From Pseudomonas inefficax (lineage in GTDB: Bacteria > Pseudomonadota > Gammaproteobacteria > Pseudomonadales > Pseudomonadaceae): DNA of 64,000 bases. The notes below the pieces were generated by a model. The model worked only from the letters and a program-made list of their open reading frames with translations, was not told where the DNA came from and did not search any database. Position numbers and translations under genes: made by a program. The stretch lies in NCBI RefSeq assembly GCF_900277125.1, contig NZ_OPYN01000108.1:1-64000 (forward strand). Reading direction: 5' to 3'. Positions 50,703-60,047 of this stretch are shown piece by piece (position 1 is the first letter of the stretch; each line of letters starts with the position of its first letter).

Positions 50703-52256
50703 TCAGGTAATCGGAGCCGGGTTGAACAGGGTGATGTCGTTGTGCAAGCGATGCTGTTCGGCCCAGGTCTGCTTGCGGCCGCTGGCCACGTCCAGGTAGT
50801 AGTGGAACAGTTCCCAGCCCAGCTCCTCGATGGTCGAGCGGCCGCTGGCGATGCGCCCGGCGTCGATGTCGATCAGGTCGGGCCAGCGCTGGGCCAGCTC
50901 GCTGCGGGTGCATACCTTGACCACTGGCGCCATGGCCAGGCCGTACGGGGTGCCGCGACCGGTGGTGAACACATGCAGGTTCATGCCGGCAGCCAGTTGC
51001 AGGGTGCCGCAGACAAAGTCGCTGGCCGGGGTGGCGCAGAAGATCAGGCCTTTGCGGTTGACCCGCTCACCCGGGCCGAGCACGCCCTGGATGGCGCCGC
51101 TACCGGACTTGACGATCGAGCCCAGAGACTTCTCGACGATATTCGACAGGCCGCCCTTCTTGTTGCCCGGCGTGGTATTGGCACTGCGGTCGGCGGCCCC
51201 TTGCTGCAGGTAGCGGTCGTACCAGTCCATTTCGCGTACCAGGGCGTCTGCAACCTGCTGGTTTTCCGCCCGTGAGGTGAGCATGTAGATGGCGTCGCGC
51301 ACTTCGGTCACTTCAGAGAACAGCACGGTGGCGCCGGCGCGTACCAGCAGGTCGGCGGCATAGCCCAGCGCCGGGTTGGCGGTGATGCCCGAGAAGGCAT
51401 CGCTGCCGCCGCACTGCATACCCAGGATCAGTTCGCTGGCCGGCACGCTTTCGCGGCGGCGTTGGTCGAGTTTCTTCAGGCGGGTTTCGGCCAGTTCCAT
51501 GATCTGTTCGATCATTTCCACAAAGCCCAGGCTGGCGTCCTGCAGGCGGTACAGCCACGGGTCGCTGAGGTCCACTGACGGGTCGTTGTCATGCATCACC
51601 TGGCTGGCCTGCAGCTTTTCGCAGCCCAGGCTGATAACCAGGGCTTCGCCGCCCAGGTTGGGGTTGCGCGCCAGGTTGCGCACCGTGCGGATCGGGATGT
51701 AGGCATCGCGCGCGTTGATCGCCACGCCGCAGCCATAGCTGTGGGTGATGGCCACCACGTCATCGACATTGGGGTACTTGGGCAGCAACTCGCTGCGAAT
51801 GCGCTTTACCGCATGCTCCAGCACGCCGGCCACGCACTGCACGGTGGTGGTGATGCCGAGGATGTTGCGGGTGCCGACGGTGCCGTCGGCGTTACGGTAG
51901 CCTTCGAAGGTGAAGCCTTCGAGCGGCGGCAGCGGCTGCGGGACGGCGTCGCAGCGTGGCAGGCTGTCCAGCTCCGGCGCGGCCGGCATGGCCAGCTGGC
52001 TTTCCTGCACCCAGCTGCCCTGGCGCAGGTCTTCCAGCGCGTAGCCGATGATTTGCCCGTAGCGGCGCACCGGTTGGCCCTTGGCGATGGCCACGGTGGC
52101 CACCTTGTGGCTCTGTGGCACGCCCTCGACCAGAGTCAGGCCGTCGGCGAAGCGGGCACCTTCGCCCAGGCCACCATCGTTGACCACCACCACGACATTG
52201 TCGTCATCGTGCAGGCGGACGTAGCGGGGCGAGTCGGAATGTTCGATCAACTGCAT
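50703..52256 (-). CDS. garD: Galactarate dehydratase
   Basis: 517 aa. UxaA/SAF-type N-terminal domain (to about 90) and altronate/galactarate dehydratase C-terminal domain: [64 protein letters not shown]. It dehydrates galactarate (and possibly glucarate) to 5-dehydro-4-deoxyglucarate, using iron. Cysteines of the motif regions are conserved. The operon lacks gudD, so glucarate may need a dehydratase elsewhere. Confidence 0.94.
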   Translation of the reverse strand: MQLIEHSDSPRYVRLHDDDNVVVVVNDGGLGEGARFADGLTLVEGVPQSHKVATVAIAKGQPVRRYGQIIGYALEDLRQGSWVQESQLAMPAAPELDSLPRCDAVPQPLPPLEGFTFEGYRNADGTVGTRNILGITTTVQCVAGVLEHAVKRIRSELLPKYPNVDDVVAITHSYGCGVAINARDAYIPIRTVRNLARNPNLGGEALVISLGCEKLQASQVMHDNDPSVDLSDPWLYRLQDASLGFVEMIEQIMELAETRLKKLDQRRRESVPASELILGMQCGGSDAFSGITANPALGYAADLLVRAGATVLFSEVTEVRDAIYMLTSRAENQQVADALVREMDWYDRYLQQGAADRSANTTPGNKKGGLSNIVEKSLGSIVKSGSGAIQGVLGPGERVNRKGLIFCATPASDFVCGTLQLAAGMNLHVFTTGRGTPYGLAMAPVVKVCTRSELAQRWPDLIDIDAGRIASGRSTIEELGWELFHYYLDVASGRKQTWAEQHRLHNDITLFNPAPIT

Positions 52257-52331
52257 GTTCGGGCCCTACTTGTCAGGTTCTCAGGCTTTTGTACATCTGC
52301 CCGCGGCGGGGGCCGGCGCGGGCGTGTTCAT

Positions 52332-53693
52332 TCAGTGGTGCGAGCCGGCCAGTTCGCTGCCGGCCGCGGGCTCGGCGTCAGGCTTTGGGCTTTCACGCAG
52401 CTCGATGCGCTTGATCGGGCCGACGATCACCAGGTAGCTGAACACCGCTACCAGGGCGTTGGCGCCGACATACACCAGGGCCCACTTGAACGAACCCGTG
52501 GCGCTGATGATGTAGCCGATGACGATCGGCGTGGTGATCGAGGCGATGTTGCCGAAGGTGTTGAACAGCCCGCCCGACAGCCCGGCGATCTGCTTCGGCG
52601 AGGTGTCGGCGACCACCGCCCAGCCCAGTGCACCGATGCCTTTGCCGAAGAACGCCAGGGTCATGAAGCCGACCACCATCCACTCGGCGTCGACGTAGTT
52701 GCAGAACACCATGGTGGTCGACAGCAGCAGGCCGCAGACGATCGGCAGTTTGCGCGAGAAGGTCAGCGAGTTGCCGCGGCGCAACAGCCAGTCGGAGATC
52801 ACCCCGCCCAGCACGCCACCGATGAAGCCGCAGACCGCCGGCAACGAGGCGATGAAGCCAGCCTTGAGGATGGTCATGCCGCGCTCTTGCACGAGGTACA
52901 CCGGGAACCAGGTGAGGAAGAAGTAGGTGATGGCGTTGATGCAGTACTGGCCCAGGTACACGCCCAGCAGCATGCGGCTGGTCAGCAGTTGCTTGATGTA
53001 GCCCCATTTCGGGCCGTCGTTGCCGCGCTTCTGGTCCATGTCCACCAGGCCGCCGTTCTGCTCGATGTGCTCGAGTTCGCCTGGGCTGATGCGTGGGTGT
53101 TGGCGCGGGTTGTAGATGGTCTTCAGCCATACCATGGAGAACACGATGCCTAGCGCGCCCATGACCACGAACACATGCTCCCAGCCGAAGCTGAACACGA
53201 TCCAGCCCATGATCGGTGCGAACAGTGCGGTGGCGAAGTACTGCGCCGAGTTGAAAATGGCCGAGGCGGTGCCGCGTTCCTGGGTCGGGAACCAGGCCGC
53301 GACGATGCGCGCATTGCCCGGGAACGACGGGGCTTCGGCAAAACCGACCAGGAAGCGCAGGGTGAACAGGGTCACCACCGCCCAGGCAACCGGCAGGCCA
53401 CCGACAAAGCCCTGCAGCAGAGTGAACAGCGACCAGGTGAAGATGCTGAAGGCGTAGACGTTCTTGGAACCGAAGCGGTCGAGCAGCCAGCCACCAGGAA
53501 TCTGGCCAGCCACGTAAGCCCATCCGAAGGCGGAGAAGATGTAGCCGAGGGTCACGGCATCGATGCCGAGGTCTTTCTGCAGGCTGGAGCCCGCAATTGC
53601 GATTGTGGCGCGGTCAGCGTAGTTGATCGTGGTCACCAGGAACAGCATGAACAGGATCAGGTAGCGCACATGCGTCTTCTTCGTCGCTTGCAT
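52332..53693 (-). CDS. gudP: MFS glucarate/galactarate transporter
   Basis: 453 aa with 12 membrane helices; the ACS family (anion:cation symporter) pattern NYADRATIAIAGSSLQKDLG, GWAYVAGQIPGGWLLDRFGSK and RFLVGFAEAPSFPGNARIVAAWFPTQERGTASAIFNSAQY. Imports the aldarate with H+ at the inner membrane. Lies between kdgD and garD in the operon, as in known glucarate loci. Confidence 0.93.
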   Translation of the reverse strand: MQATKKTHVRYLILFMLFLVTTINYADRATIAIAGSSLQKDLGIDAVTLGYIFSAFGWAYVAGQIPGGWLLDRFGSKNVYAFSIFTWSLFTLLQGFVGGLPVAWAVVTLFTLRFLVGFAEAPSFPGNARIVAAWFPTQERGTASAIFNSAQYFATALFAPIMGWIVFSFGWEHVFVVMGALGIVFSMVWLKTIYNPRQHPRISPGELEHIEQNGGLVDMDQKRGNDGPKWGYIKQLLTSRMLLGVYLGQYCINAITYFFLTWFPVYLVQERGMTILKAGFIASLPAVCGFIGGVLGGVISDWLLRRGNSLTFSRKLPIVCGLLLSTTMVFCNYVDAEWMVVGFMTLAFFGKGIGALGWAVVADTSPKQIAGLSGGLFNTFGNIASITTPIVIGYIISATGSFKWALVYVGANALVAVFSYLVIVGPIKRIELRESPKPDAEPAAGSELAGSHH

Positions 53694-53796
53694 GCTGGAG
53701 TACTCCCACTATTTATTTTTGTGCGGGCTCACGAATTGTAACCGGAGCGGGGCTGGCCCACTCCGGGCGCGGCATCTGGCAGGCCGCGGGCGGCGC

Positions 53797-54708
53797 TTAC
53801 TGCGGGCCCATCTTGTCCATCAGCGCGGCGAGTTGTTCGTACTCTTCGGCGGTGAGGTCGGTAAGCGGAGTCCGCACCGGGCCAGCGTCGTGACCGGCGA
53901 TCCTGGCGCCGGCCTTGACGATGCTCACGGCGTAGCCGGCCTTGCGGTTGCGGATGTCCAGGTACGGCAGGAAGAAGTCGTCGATCAGCTTGGCCACGGT
54001 GGCGTGGTCTTCACGGGCGATGGCGTTGTAGAAGTCCATGGCGGTCTTCGGCACGAAGTTGAACACGGCGGAGGAGTACACCGGTACGCCCAGGGCCTTG
54101 TAGGCAGCAGCATACACCTCGGCTGTCGGCAGGCCACCCAGGTAGCTGAAGCGGTCGCCCAGGCGGCGACGGATCGACACCATCAGCTCGATATCACCCA
54201 GGCCGTCCTTGTAGCCGACCAGGTTCGGGCAGCGCTCGGCCAGTTTTTCCAGCAGGTCGGCGTTCAGGCGGCAGACGTTGCGGTTGTAGACGACTACGCC
54301 GATGTTTACCGATTTGCATACCGCTTCGACGTGGGCGGCGACGCCTTCCTGGCTGGCTTCGGTCAGGTAGTGCGGCAACAGCAGCAGGCCTTTGGCACCC
54401 AGGCGCTCGGCTTCTTGCGCGTATTCGATGGCCTGGCGAGTGGAACCGCCGACGCCGGCGAGGATGGGGACCGACTTGGCGCAGGTATCGACGGCGGTCT
54501 TGATCACCTGGCTGTATTCGCTGGCGGCCAGGGAGAAGAACTCACCGGTGCCGCCGGCGGCGAACAGGGCGCTGGCGCCGTAAGGGGCCAGCCATTCCAG
54601 GCGCTTGGCGTAGCCAGCGGGGTTGAAGTCGCCCTGGGCGTTGAAGTCGGTGACCGGGAAAGACAGCAGGCCGTGGGAGAGGATGGATTTGAGTTCTTGT
54701 GGAGTCAT
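53797..54708 (-). CDS. kdgD: 5-dehydro-4-deoxyglucarate dehydratase
   Basis: 303 aa from the ATG at 54708 ([19 protein letters not shown]), matching the known P. putida protein length; an ATG at 54720 is too close to the AGGA. It dehydrates and decarboxylates 5-keto-4-deoxyglucarate to 2,5-dioxopentanoate. The DHDPS/NAL fold shows the Schiff-base lysine in [12 protein letters not shown] and the tyrosine in [11 protein letters not shown]. First gene of the operon; the operator at 54766 is just upstream. Confidence 0.95.
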   Translation of the reverse strand: MTPQELKSILSHGLLSFPVTDFNAQGDFNPAGYAKRLEWLAPYGASALFAAGGTGEFFSLAASEYSQVIKTAVDTCAKSVPILAGVGGSTRQAIEYAQEAERLGAKGLLLLPHYLTEASQEGVAAHVEAVCKSVNIGVVVYNRNVCRLNADLLEKLAERCPNLVGYKDGLGDIELMVSIRRRLGDRFSYLGGLPTAEVYAAAYKALGVPVYSSAVFNFVPKTAMDFYNAIAREDHATVAKLIDDFFLPYLDIRNRKAGYAVSIVKAGARIAGHDAGPVRTPLTDLTAEEYEQLAALMDKMGPQ

Positions 54709-54765
54709 TGTTGTTGGCATCCTGTGGCGCTTGGGTGAAGGAGCTGTTTGCGTTGGAGGTAAGTT

Positions 54766-54784
54766 ATCGTACAACTTGTACGAT
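54766..54784. promoter_or_regulatory. Perfect palindromic operator upstream of kdgD
   Basis: ATCGTACAA-C-TTGTACGAT, a 19-base palindrome with 9-bp arms, 58 bases before the kdgD start. The same half-site recurs at 47980 before the GntR gene, so this is most likely its binding site. Confidence 0.75.
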
Positions 54785-54841
54785 GACTAGTCCCTTTAGG
54801 AGATTTTTTTGTGGAGGGGTAGAAGGAGTGTTATTGCCTGC

Positions 54842-54946
54842 GCCGGCCTCTTCGCGGGCATGCCCGCTCCCACAAGGGCCGTGGTGCGCTTGAAAGTAGG
54901 GAAGATTGCCTGTGGGAGCGGGCGTGCCCGCGAAGAGGCCGGCACA
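54842..54946. repeat. REP pair in the kdgD-puuD gap
   Basis: CGCCGGCCTCTTCGCGGGCATGCCCGCTCCCACA facing TGTGGGAGCGGGCGTGCCCGCGAAGAGGCCGGC. Together with the operator and terminator it explains most of the 445-bp gap 54709-55153. Confidence 0.88.
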
Positions 54947-55101
54947 GACAACAGAGATGCCCGAGACCCAGATGGCAGTCCAGCTGCAATCAGTCATCGT
55001 ATCTCTAGGCGGGGAAGGAAAAAAACGATCGCGGAGACAGGCACAAGCCCGCCGCCCGTTTCCACGGGAAGTGTTCTGGGACCAGCAGAGGGTGACCGGG
55101 G

Positions 55102-55128
55102 AAAACGGGGGCGGCCTTGCGCCGCCCC
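55102..55128 (-). terminator. Terminator after the PuuD-like gene
   Basis: Arms GGGGCGGC / GCCGCCCC (55108-55115 and 55121-55128) with a CTTGC loop, followed on the minus strand by CGTTTTCCCC. 26 bases past the stop. Confidence 0.65.
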
Positions 55129-55153
55129 GCGATCAAAGCAGAGGAAACTGGGG

Positions 55154-55963
55154 TCAGGCAGCGTGCTGGCGCTTGATCTGCGCCTTGCGTACCTGGGCCC
55201 GGCAAGCATCACCGAAAGCCTGGAAGATCTTGATCGAATCCGGGTTCTTCGCCGCTTGCCACTCCGGGTGCCACTGCACGGCGAACAGGAACGGCGAAAT
55301 GCTCGGGGCATGGATCGCCTCGACCAGGCCGTCTTCGGCATGGGCGATGGCCTCGATGCCGGCGCCGAGCTTGTGCAGGCCCTGGCCATGCAGCGAGTTG
55401 ACACGAATCTCGTCGGTACCCAGGGTGTCACGCAGCCAGCTGTCCGGCTTGATCTTCACGCCGTGTACCTGGGCGTATTGCACCTCGACCGGGTCTTCCG
55501 GGTTTTCCCGGTGGTCATTGAAGCCAGGCTCGGCGTACACCTTCTGGTAGATGTCGCCACCCAGGGCCACGTTGATTTCCTGCATGCCGCGGCAGATGCC
55601 GAAGATCGGCAGGCCACGCTTGATCGCGGCCTTGACCAGCGGAATGTCGAACAGGTCGCGGTTCTTGTCCTGGCCTTTGCCGGGGGTTTCGTTCTCCTGG
55701 CCGTACAGGGCCGGGTCGATGTTGCTGCCGGCGCCAGTCAGGTACACGCCGTCGGCCATGTCCAGATAGGTCTCGAGGTCCTCGATGCCGCAGCAGGTGG
55801 GCACCAGCACCGGGACGCAATCGGAGAACTCGACCAGCGGGGTGATGTATTTGTGGGTCATGACCTGGTAGTCATGGCCTTTGCGCTCTTGGCTGCCCAT
55901 GGTCATCAGGACGACGGGTTTGCGCAGGGAGGGTTGCTTGTTGCCAATGTTGCTGTTGGACAT
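55154..55963 (-). CDS. Class I glutamine amidotransferase-like hydrolase, PuuD/peptidase C26
   Basis: 269 aa. The catalytic cysteine is in IFGICRGMQEINVALGG, histidine in FAVQWHPEW, with VNSLHGQGLHKLG. PuuD hydrolyses gamma-glutamyl-GABA in putrescine use; related C26 enzymes act on other gamma-glutamyl amines. No other Puu gene is nearby, but an amino-acid ABC transporter and a D-amino-acid dehydrogenase are. A role in the D-lysine/aminovalerate area is possible but unproven. A nested hairpin lies 74-122 bases upstream. Confidence 0.85.
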   Translation of the reverse strand: MSNSNIGNKQPSLRKPVVLMTMGSQERKGHDYQVMTHKYITPLVEFSDCVPVLVPTCCGIEDLETYLDMADGVYLTGAGSNIDPALYGQENETPGKGQDKNRDLFDIPLVKAAIKRGLPIFGICRGMQEINVALGGDIYQKVYAEPGFNDHRENPEDPVEVQYAQVHGVKIKPDSWLRDTLGTDEIRVNSLHGQGLHKLGAGIEAIAHAEDGLVEAIHAPSISPFLFAVQWHPEWQAAKNPDSIKIFQAFGDACRAQVRKAQIKRQHAA

Positions 55964-56036
55964 ATGTCACCTTGGGACAGGTTCGGCCTGTCGTTGTTGT
56001 GCAGGTGCACGGCGCGGGGCCATGGGTGCGACCTGT

Positions 56037-56085
56037 AGCCCCGAGCACTGCCGGCTCGTCGGAGGCGACGATTCCGGTCGGGGCT
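56037..56085 (-). promoter_or_regulatory. Nested hairpin in the leader of the PuuD-like gene
   Basis: Outer stem AGCCCCGA / TCGGGGCT (56037-56044, 56078-56085), middle stem CCGG / CCGG (56051-56054, 56074-56077), inner stem CGTCG-GAGG-CGACG (56057-56070). About 17 base pairs with a tetraloop. No U-tract follows, so it looks like a structured 5' leader or small RNA element rather than a terminator. On the plus strand a GGA lies in the loop. Confidence 0.5.
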
Positions 56086-56272
56086 TGTAGATAGCTTGCC
56101 AGAGCCGTTCGATATGTCAAACGACGGAGCAGGGCTTGATGGCCTGGAATGCGCCTGTTTTTGGGGGTTGAAACCGATGCGGGCCTGTGGCGGCGTGGGT
56201 TTGGCGGGAGGTAAGGTCAATAATATTTAACGACGCAGTTGGGTCTTTGCAGCGGTGCAATGATGGTGTTGC

Positions 56273-56382
56273 CTGTTCCGGCCTCTTCGCGGGTAAACCC
56301 GCTCCCACAGGATTACCTTGGCCTTCAGGACCAACGATGAACCTGTGGGAGCGGGTTTACCCGCGAAGAGGCCGGAACAGGT
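56273..56382. repeat. REP pair
   Basis: CTGTTCCGGCCTCTTCGCGGG.. facing ..CCCGCGAAGAGGCCGGAACAG, perfect inverse arms of about 38 bases, immediately after the ABC ATPase stop. Confidence 0.9.
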
Positions 56383-56383
56383 T

Positions 56384-57166
56384 TCAGTGCAGTATCTGCG
56401 CCAGGAACCCCTTGGCCCGCTCGGTACGCGGCTGGTTGAAGAACACCTGCGGCGGGCTGTCTTCAATGATTTGCCCGCCTTCGAGGAACAACACCCGCTC
56501 GGCCACCTGGCGGGCAAAGCCCATTTCATGGGTGACGCAAAGCATGGTCATGCCGGTGCCGGCCAGTTGCACCAGCACATCCAGCACCTCGGCAACCATC
56601 TCCGGGTCAAGCGCCGAGGTGGGCTCGTCGAACAGCATGATCCGGGGCTTCATGCACAGCGCCCGGGCAATCGCCACGCGCTGCTGCTGGCCGCCGGAAA
56701 GCTGGCTGGGGTACTTGTGCGCCTGGCTTTCGATGCCGACCTTGCTCAGGTACATGCGCGCCCGCTCCTCGGCGTCCTTGCGCGACAGCCCGCGCACGCT
56801 GGTGGGGGCCAGCAGGCAGTTGTCCAGCACGCTCATGTGCGGGAACAGGTTGAAGTGCTGGAACACCATGCCGATATCGCTGCGCACTTGCGCCGCTTCG
56901 CGGGTGGTGGACGCCAGGTCGATGCCATCTACCTGGATGCTGCCCTGCTGGGCAACTTCCAGGCGGTTGATGCAGCGGATCAGGGTCGACTTGCCGGAGC
57001 CGGACGGCCCGCACAGCACGATGCGTTCGCCTTCACGCACTTGCAGGTCGATGTTGCGCAGCACGTGGAACGCGCCGTAGTGCTTGTTCAGGCCCTCGAT
57101 GCGGATCAGCACCGGGCGCGGGTCGGGTTCGGGGGCAAGGGTGGCAAGGCTCAGTGGTGCGGTCAT
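56384..57166 (-). CDS. Amino-acid ABC transporter ATP-binding protein
   Basis: 260 aa. Walker A GPSGSGKSTLI, signature LSGGQQQRVAIARAL, Walker B IMLFDEPTSALD, switch VTHEMGFA. This is the GlnQ/HisP polar amino-acid type. It drives the two permeases at 58450 and 59157 with the binding protein at 60048. Placed after the D-amino-acid dehydrogenase gene. From memory this corresponds to KT2440 PP_3597. Confidence 0.93.
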   Translation of the reverse strand: MTAPLSLATLAPEPDPRPVLIRIEGLNKHYGAFHVLRNIDLQVREGERIVLCGPSGSGKSTLIRCINRLEVAQQGSIQVDGIDLASTTREAAQVRSDIGMVFQHFNLFPHMSVLDNCLLAPTSVRGLSRKDAEERARMYLSKVGIESQAHKYPSQLSGGQQQRVAIARALCMKPRIMLFDEPTSALDPEMVAEVLDVLVQLAGTGMTMLCVTHEMGFARQVAERVLFLEGGQIIEDSPPQVFFNQPRTERAKGFLAQILH

Positions 57167-57188
57167 CTTGTTGTTCTCCCGCAGGGGT

Positions 57189-58433
57189 TCAGTCGAAACG
57201 GGTCGCGCTGTAAGGCGCGGGGTCGGTGAAGGGGCGTTCGCCGGTGACCAGCTCGGCCACCAGCCGGCCGCTGACCGGGCCCAGGGTAAGGCCGTGGTGG
57301 GCGTGGCCGAAGTTGAACCACAGCCCCGGGTGACGCGGCGCCGGGCCGATCACCGGGCGCATGTCGGGCAGGCACGGGCGGCGGCCCAGCCAGGGGGTGT
57401 CGTCCAGGCGCTCGCCCAGGGCCGGGAACAGCTTGCGCGCCAGGGCTTCGCAGCGGCCCAGCTGGATCTGGTTGCCAGGCGCGCTGCTGGCGTCGAACTC
57501 GATGCCGGTGGTCAGGCGCACGCCGCGAGCCATTGGCGCCAGCACGTAGCCGCCCTGAGTGTCGCAGATGGAATGCTCCAGTTGCGCGCCGTCACGAGTG
57601 CTGTAGTGCATGTGGTAGCCACGCTTGATCGCCAGCGGGATCTGGTAGCCCAGGCCGCTGAACAGGTCGGCCGATTGCGGGCCGAGGCAGGCCACCACCT
57701 CGTTGGCGGTAATTGGGCCGCGGCGGCTGTCTACCCGCCATTGGCCGTCGACCTGGCGCAGGCTGCGCGCGTCGCCATGCACGAACTGCCCGCCGCGCTG
57801 CGTGAACAGGGTGGCGTAGCCGCGGGTGAGGGCGCCGGGGTTGTTCACGGTCTTGGGGTCGAGCCAGTGGATGCCGCCGACCACGCTGGCATCCAGCTGG
57901 TGCTCGCGGGCCTGCAACTGCCCGCATTCGAGGATTTCGAACTGCAGGCCATAACGGCTCAGGCCCTTGGCGTCGGCCTTGGCCTGCTCGAACAGCGCCG
58001 GGTCACGGAACACTTCGATCCAGCCTTTGGCCTGCACCAGCCCTTCCAGGCCGGCAGCAGCGATGAATGCGTCGTGCTCCTCTACGCAGCGCTGCACCAG
58101 CGGCAGCATGTCGGCGGCAGCCCCGGCCAGGCGCCCGGGGGCCGACTGGCGCCAGTAGCGCCACAGCCAGGGTGCGGCCTTGGGCAAGTGCAGCAGGCTG
58201 TAGCGCACATCGGGCTGGCGGTTCAGGCCGTAGCGCAGCAGCGCGCCCAGTTGCCGGGGGAAGGCATAGGGGATGACGCTGGAGCGCTCGATCAGCCCGG
58301 CGTTGCCGTGGCTGGTGCCGCAGCCCGGTTCGTCGCGGTCGATCAGGATCACCTGGCGCCCGCGGGCCTGCAGGTGCAGCGCGGTGCTGACGCCGACGAT
58401 GCCGGCGCCGAGGACAAGGGTCTGGCAATGCAT
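57189..58433 (-). CDS. amaD: D-amino-acid dehydrogenase, AmaD-like
   Basis: 414 aa. FAD motif LVLGAGIVGVSTALHLQARG at the N-terminus; DAO-fold regions VACLGPQSADLFSGLGYQIPL and GLWFNFGHAHHGLTLGP near the end. DadA-type flavoenzymes oxidise D-amino acids to keto acids and feed the quinone pool. Between the transporter genes, and with dpkA and an aminotransferase divergent, the likely substrate is D-lysine, as reported for AmaD in P. putida. The gene symbol rests on that context. Confidence 0.85.
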   Translation of the reverse strand: MHCQTLVLGAGIVGVSTALHLQARGRQVILIDRDEPGCGTSHGNAGLIERSSVIPYAFPRQLGALLRYGLNRQPDVRYSLLHLPKAAPWLWRYWRQSAPGRLAGAAADMLPLVQRCVEEHDAFIAAAGLEGLVQAKGWIEVFRDPALFEQAKADAKGLSRYGLQFEILECGQLQAREHQLDASVVGGIHWLDPKTVNNPGALTRGYATLFTQRGGQFVHGDARSLRQVDGQWRVDSRRGPITANEVVACLGPQSADLFSGLGYQIPLAIKRGYHMHYSTRDGAQLEHSICDTQGGYVLAPMARGVRLTTGIEFDASSAPGNQIQLGRCEALARKLFPALGERLDDTPWLGRRPCLPDMRPVIGPAPRHPGLWFNFGHAHHGLTLGPVSGRLVAELVTGERPFTDPAPYSATRFD

Positions 58434-58449
58434 GGAACGTATCCTTCGG

Positions 58450-59160
58450 TCAGTTCAGGTGGCGGCCCAGGCGGGCTTCCAGGTGTTTCAGCAGGCGCCG
58501 CACCAGTTCGACGATCAGCAGGTAGAGCACGGCGGCCCACAGGTAGATCTGGAAGTCGAAACTGCGCGAGAAGGCCAGTTTGGTCACGCCCATCAGGTCA
58601 TAGATGGTCACCAGCGAGGCGATCGCGCTGGCCTTGATCATCAGGATCAGTTCGTTGCCCAGCGGGCCGATGGCCACCAGCAGCGACTGCGGCAGGATCA
58701 CCTTGAAGAAAGTGGTCGAGCGCTTCAGGTTCAGCGCCCGAGCCGCCTCATGTTGCCCGGGGGCGACGGCCATCAGGCTGCCGCGGAAGATCTCGGCCTG
58801 GTAGGCGGCGGTGTTCAGGGTGAACGCCAGCAAGGTGCAGAACCATGCATCGCGGAAGAACCACCACAGGCCGACGTCCTGCCAGAAGCCCTTGAGCGAG
58901 CCCAGGCCGTAATACAGCAGGAACAGCTGGGCCAGCAGCGGCGAGCCGCGGAAGAAGTACACGTAGCCGGCGGCCATGCGCTGCAGCAGCAGGCTGGGCG
59001 ACATGCGCGCCAGGGCCAGCAACAGGCCGAGCACGGCACCCAGGCTGAAGGAAATCGCCACCAGCTTGGCGGTTACCAGCAGGCCATCGAGGAAGCGCGG
59101 GCCGTAGCGGTCGAGCAGGTCGGGGTCGAGGACCAGCGCCAGCAGTTGTTCGAAGCTCAT
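58450..59160 (-). CDS. Amino-acid ABC transporter permease (second)
   Basis: 236 aa from the ATG at 59160, which overlaps the other permease's stop codon (ATGA). HisMQ-type: five helices, LFLLYYGLGSLKGFW, and the EAA loop EAARALNLKRSTTFFKVILPQSL. Forms the membrane heterodimer with the 59157-59876 product. Confidence 0.92.
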   Translation of the reverse strand: MSFEQLLALVLDPDLLDRYGPRFLDGLLVTAKLVAISFSLGAVLGLLLALARMSPSLLLQRMAAGYVYFFRGSPLLAQLFLLYYGLGSLKGFWQDVGLWWFFRDAWFCTLLAFTLNTAAYQAEIFRGSLMAVAPGQHEAARALNLKRSTTFFKVILPQSLLVAIGPLGNELILMIKASAIASLVTIYDLMGVTKLAFSRSFDFQIYLWAAVLYLLIVELVRRLLKHLEARLGRHLN

Positions 59161-59876
59161 GCGCGTGCTCCTTGCAGGTGGCGGTTGCTGCGCCGTTCGA
59201 TGAAGGCGAACACACGCCCGGAAATGGCGGCGAACAGCAGGTAGCCCAGGCAGGCGACGCCATAGAAGAACATCGGCTCCTTGGTCACGCTGACGGCCAG
59301 GTTGGTCTGGCGCATCAGGTCGACCAGCGAGATGGTGGATACCAGCGAGGTGTCCTTGAGCAGCGACAGCCAGTTGTTGGACAGGCCGGGCAGGGCGATG
59401 CGGGTCAGTTGTGGCAGCAGCACCTTGAAGAAGCCCGTGCGCTTGCTCAGGCCCAGCGCCGAACAGGCTTCCAGCTGGCCCTTGGGCAGCGTCTTGAAGG
59501 CTGCCAGCCAGATCTCGCTGGAAAACGCGGCGAACACCAGGCTGAAGGCGATCATCGCGGCGAGGAAGGTATTGATCAGGAACTCGCCCTGGTAGCCCAT
59601 GGCCGCGAGAATCTTCTGCGCCGCGATCTGGCAGCCGTAATAGATGATCAGCAGTGTCAGCAGTTCGGGCAGGCCACGGAACACGGTGGAGAAGGTAGTG
59701 GCCCAGGCCCGCGGCAAGCGCTTGCGCGAGCGTGCTGCAATGGCAACTACCAGGCCCAGCGGCAGGCCGATGGGCAGGCAGGCCAGGGCCAGGGAAACAG
59801 TGACCAGCGCGCCGGCCAGCAGCGCCTGGCCCCAGCCTCCACTGGCGAAGGACAGTAAGGACAATTGATCGAGCAT
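59157..59876 (-). CDS. Amino-acid ABC transporter permease (first)
   Basis: 239 aa, HisMQ-type with five helices and the EAA loop LEACSALGLSKRTGFFKVLLPQL. Contains FRGLPELLTLLIIYYG, the usual RG-P-LL motif. A REP pair separates it from the binding-protein gene upstream. Confidence 0.92.
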   Translation of the reverse strand: MLDQLSLLSFASGGWGQALLAGALVTVSLALACLPIGLPLGLVVAIAARSRKRLPRAWATTFSTVFRGLPELLTLLIIYYGCQIAAQKILAAMGYQGEFLINTFLAAMIAFSLVFAAFSSEIWLAAFKTLPKGQLEACSALGLSKRTGFFKVLLPQLTRIALPGLSNNWLSLLKDTSLVSTISLVDLMRQTNLAVSVTKEPMFFYGVACLGYLLFAAISGRVFAFIERRSNRHLQGARA

Positions 59877-59909
59877 GACAAACCCCTAGGATGGGCAACG
59901 CGGACTCTT

Positions 59910-60024
59910 TGTAGGAGCGGCCTTGTGTCGCGACAGGGCTGCAAAGCAGCCCCAGGATCGATGCCGCAGCAGGGATTGCCGGGGCCGCCTTGCGGCCCTG
60001 TCGCGACACAAGGCCGCTCCTACA
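59910..60024. repeat. REP pair between binding-protein and permease genes
   Basis: TGTAGGAGCGGCCTTGTGTCGCGACAGGGCTGC arms inverted. Placed as the malE-malF REP in E. coli, where it allows more binding protein than permease to be made. Confidence 0.9.
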
Positions 60025-60047
60025 GAAATTGCGCAGTTTCCTGAAGA

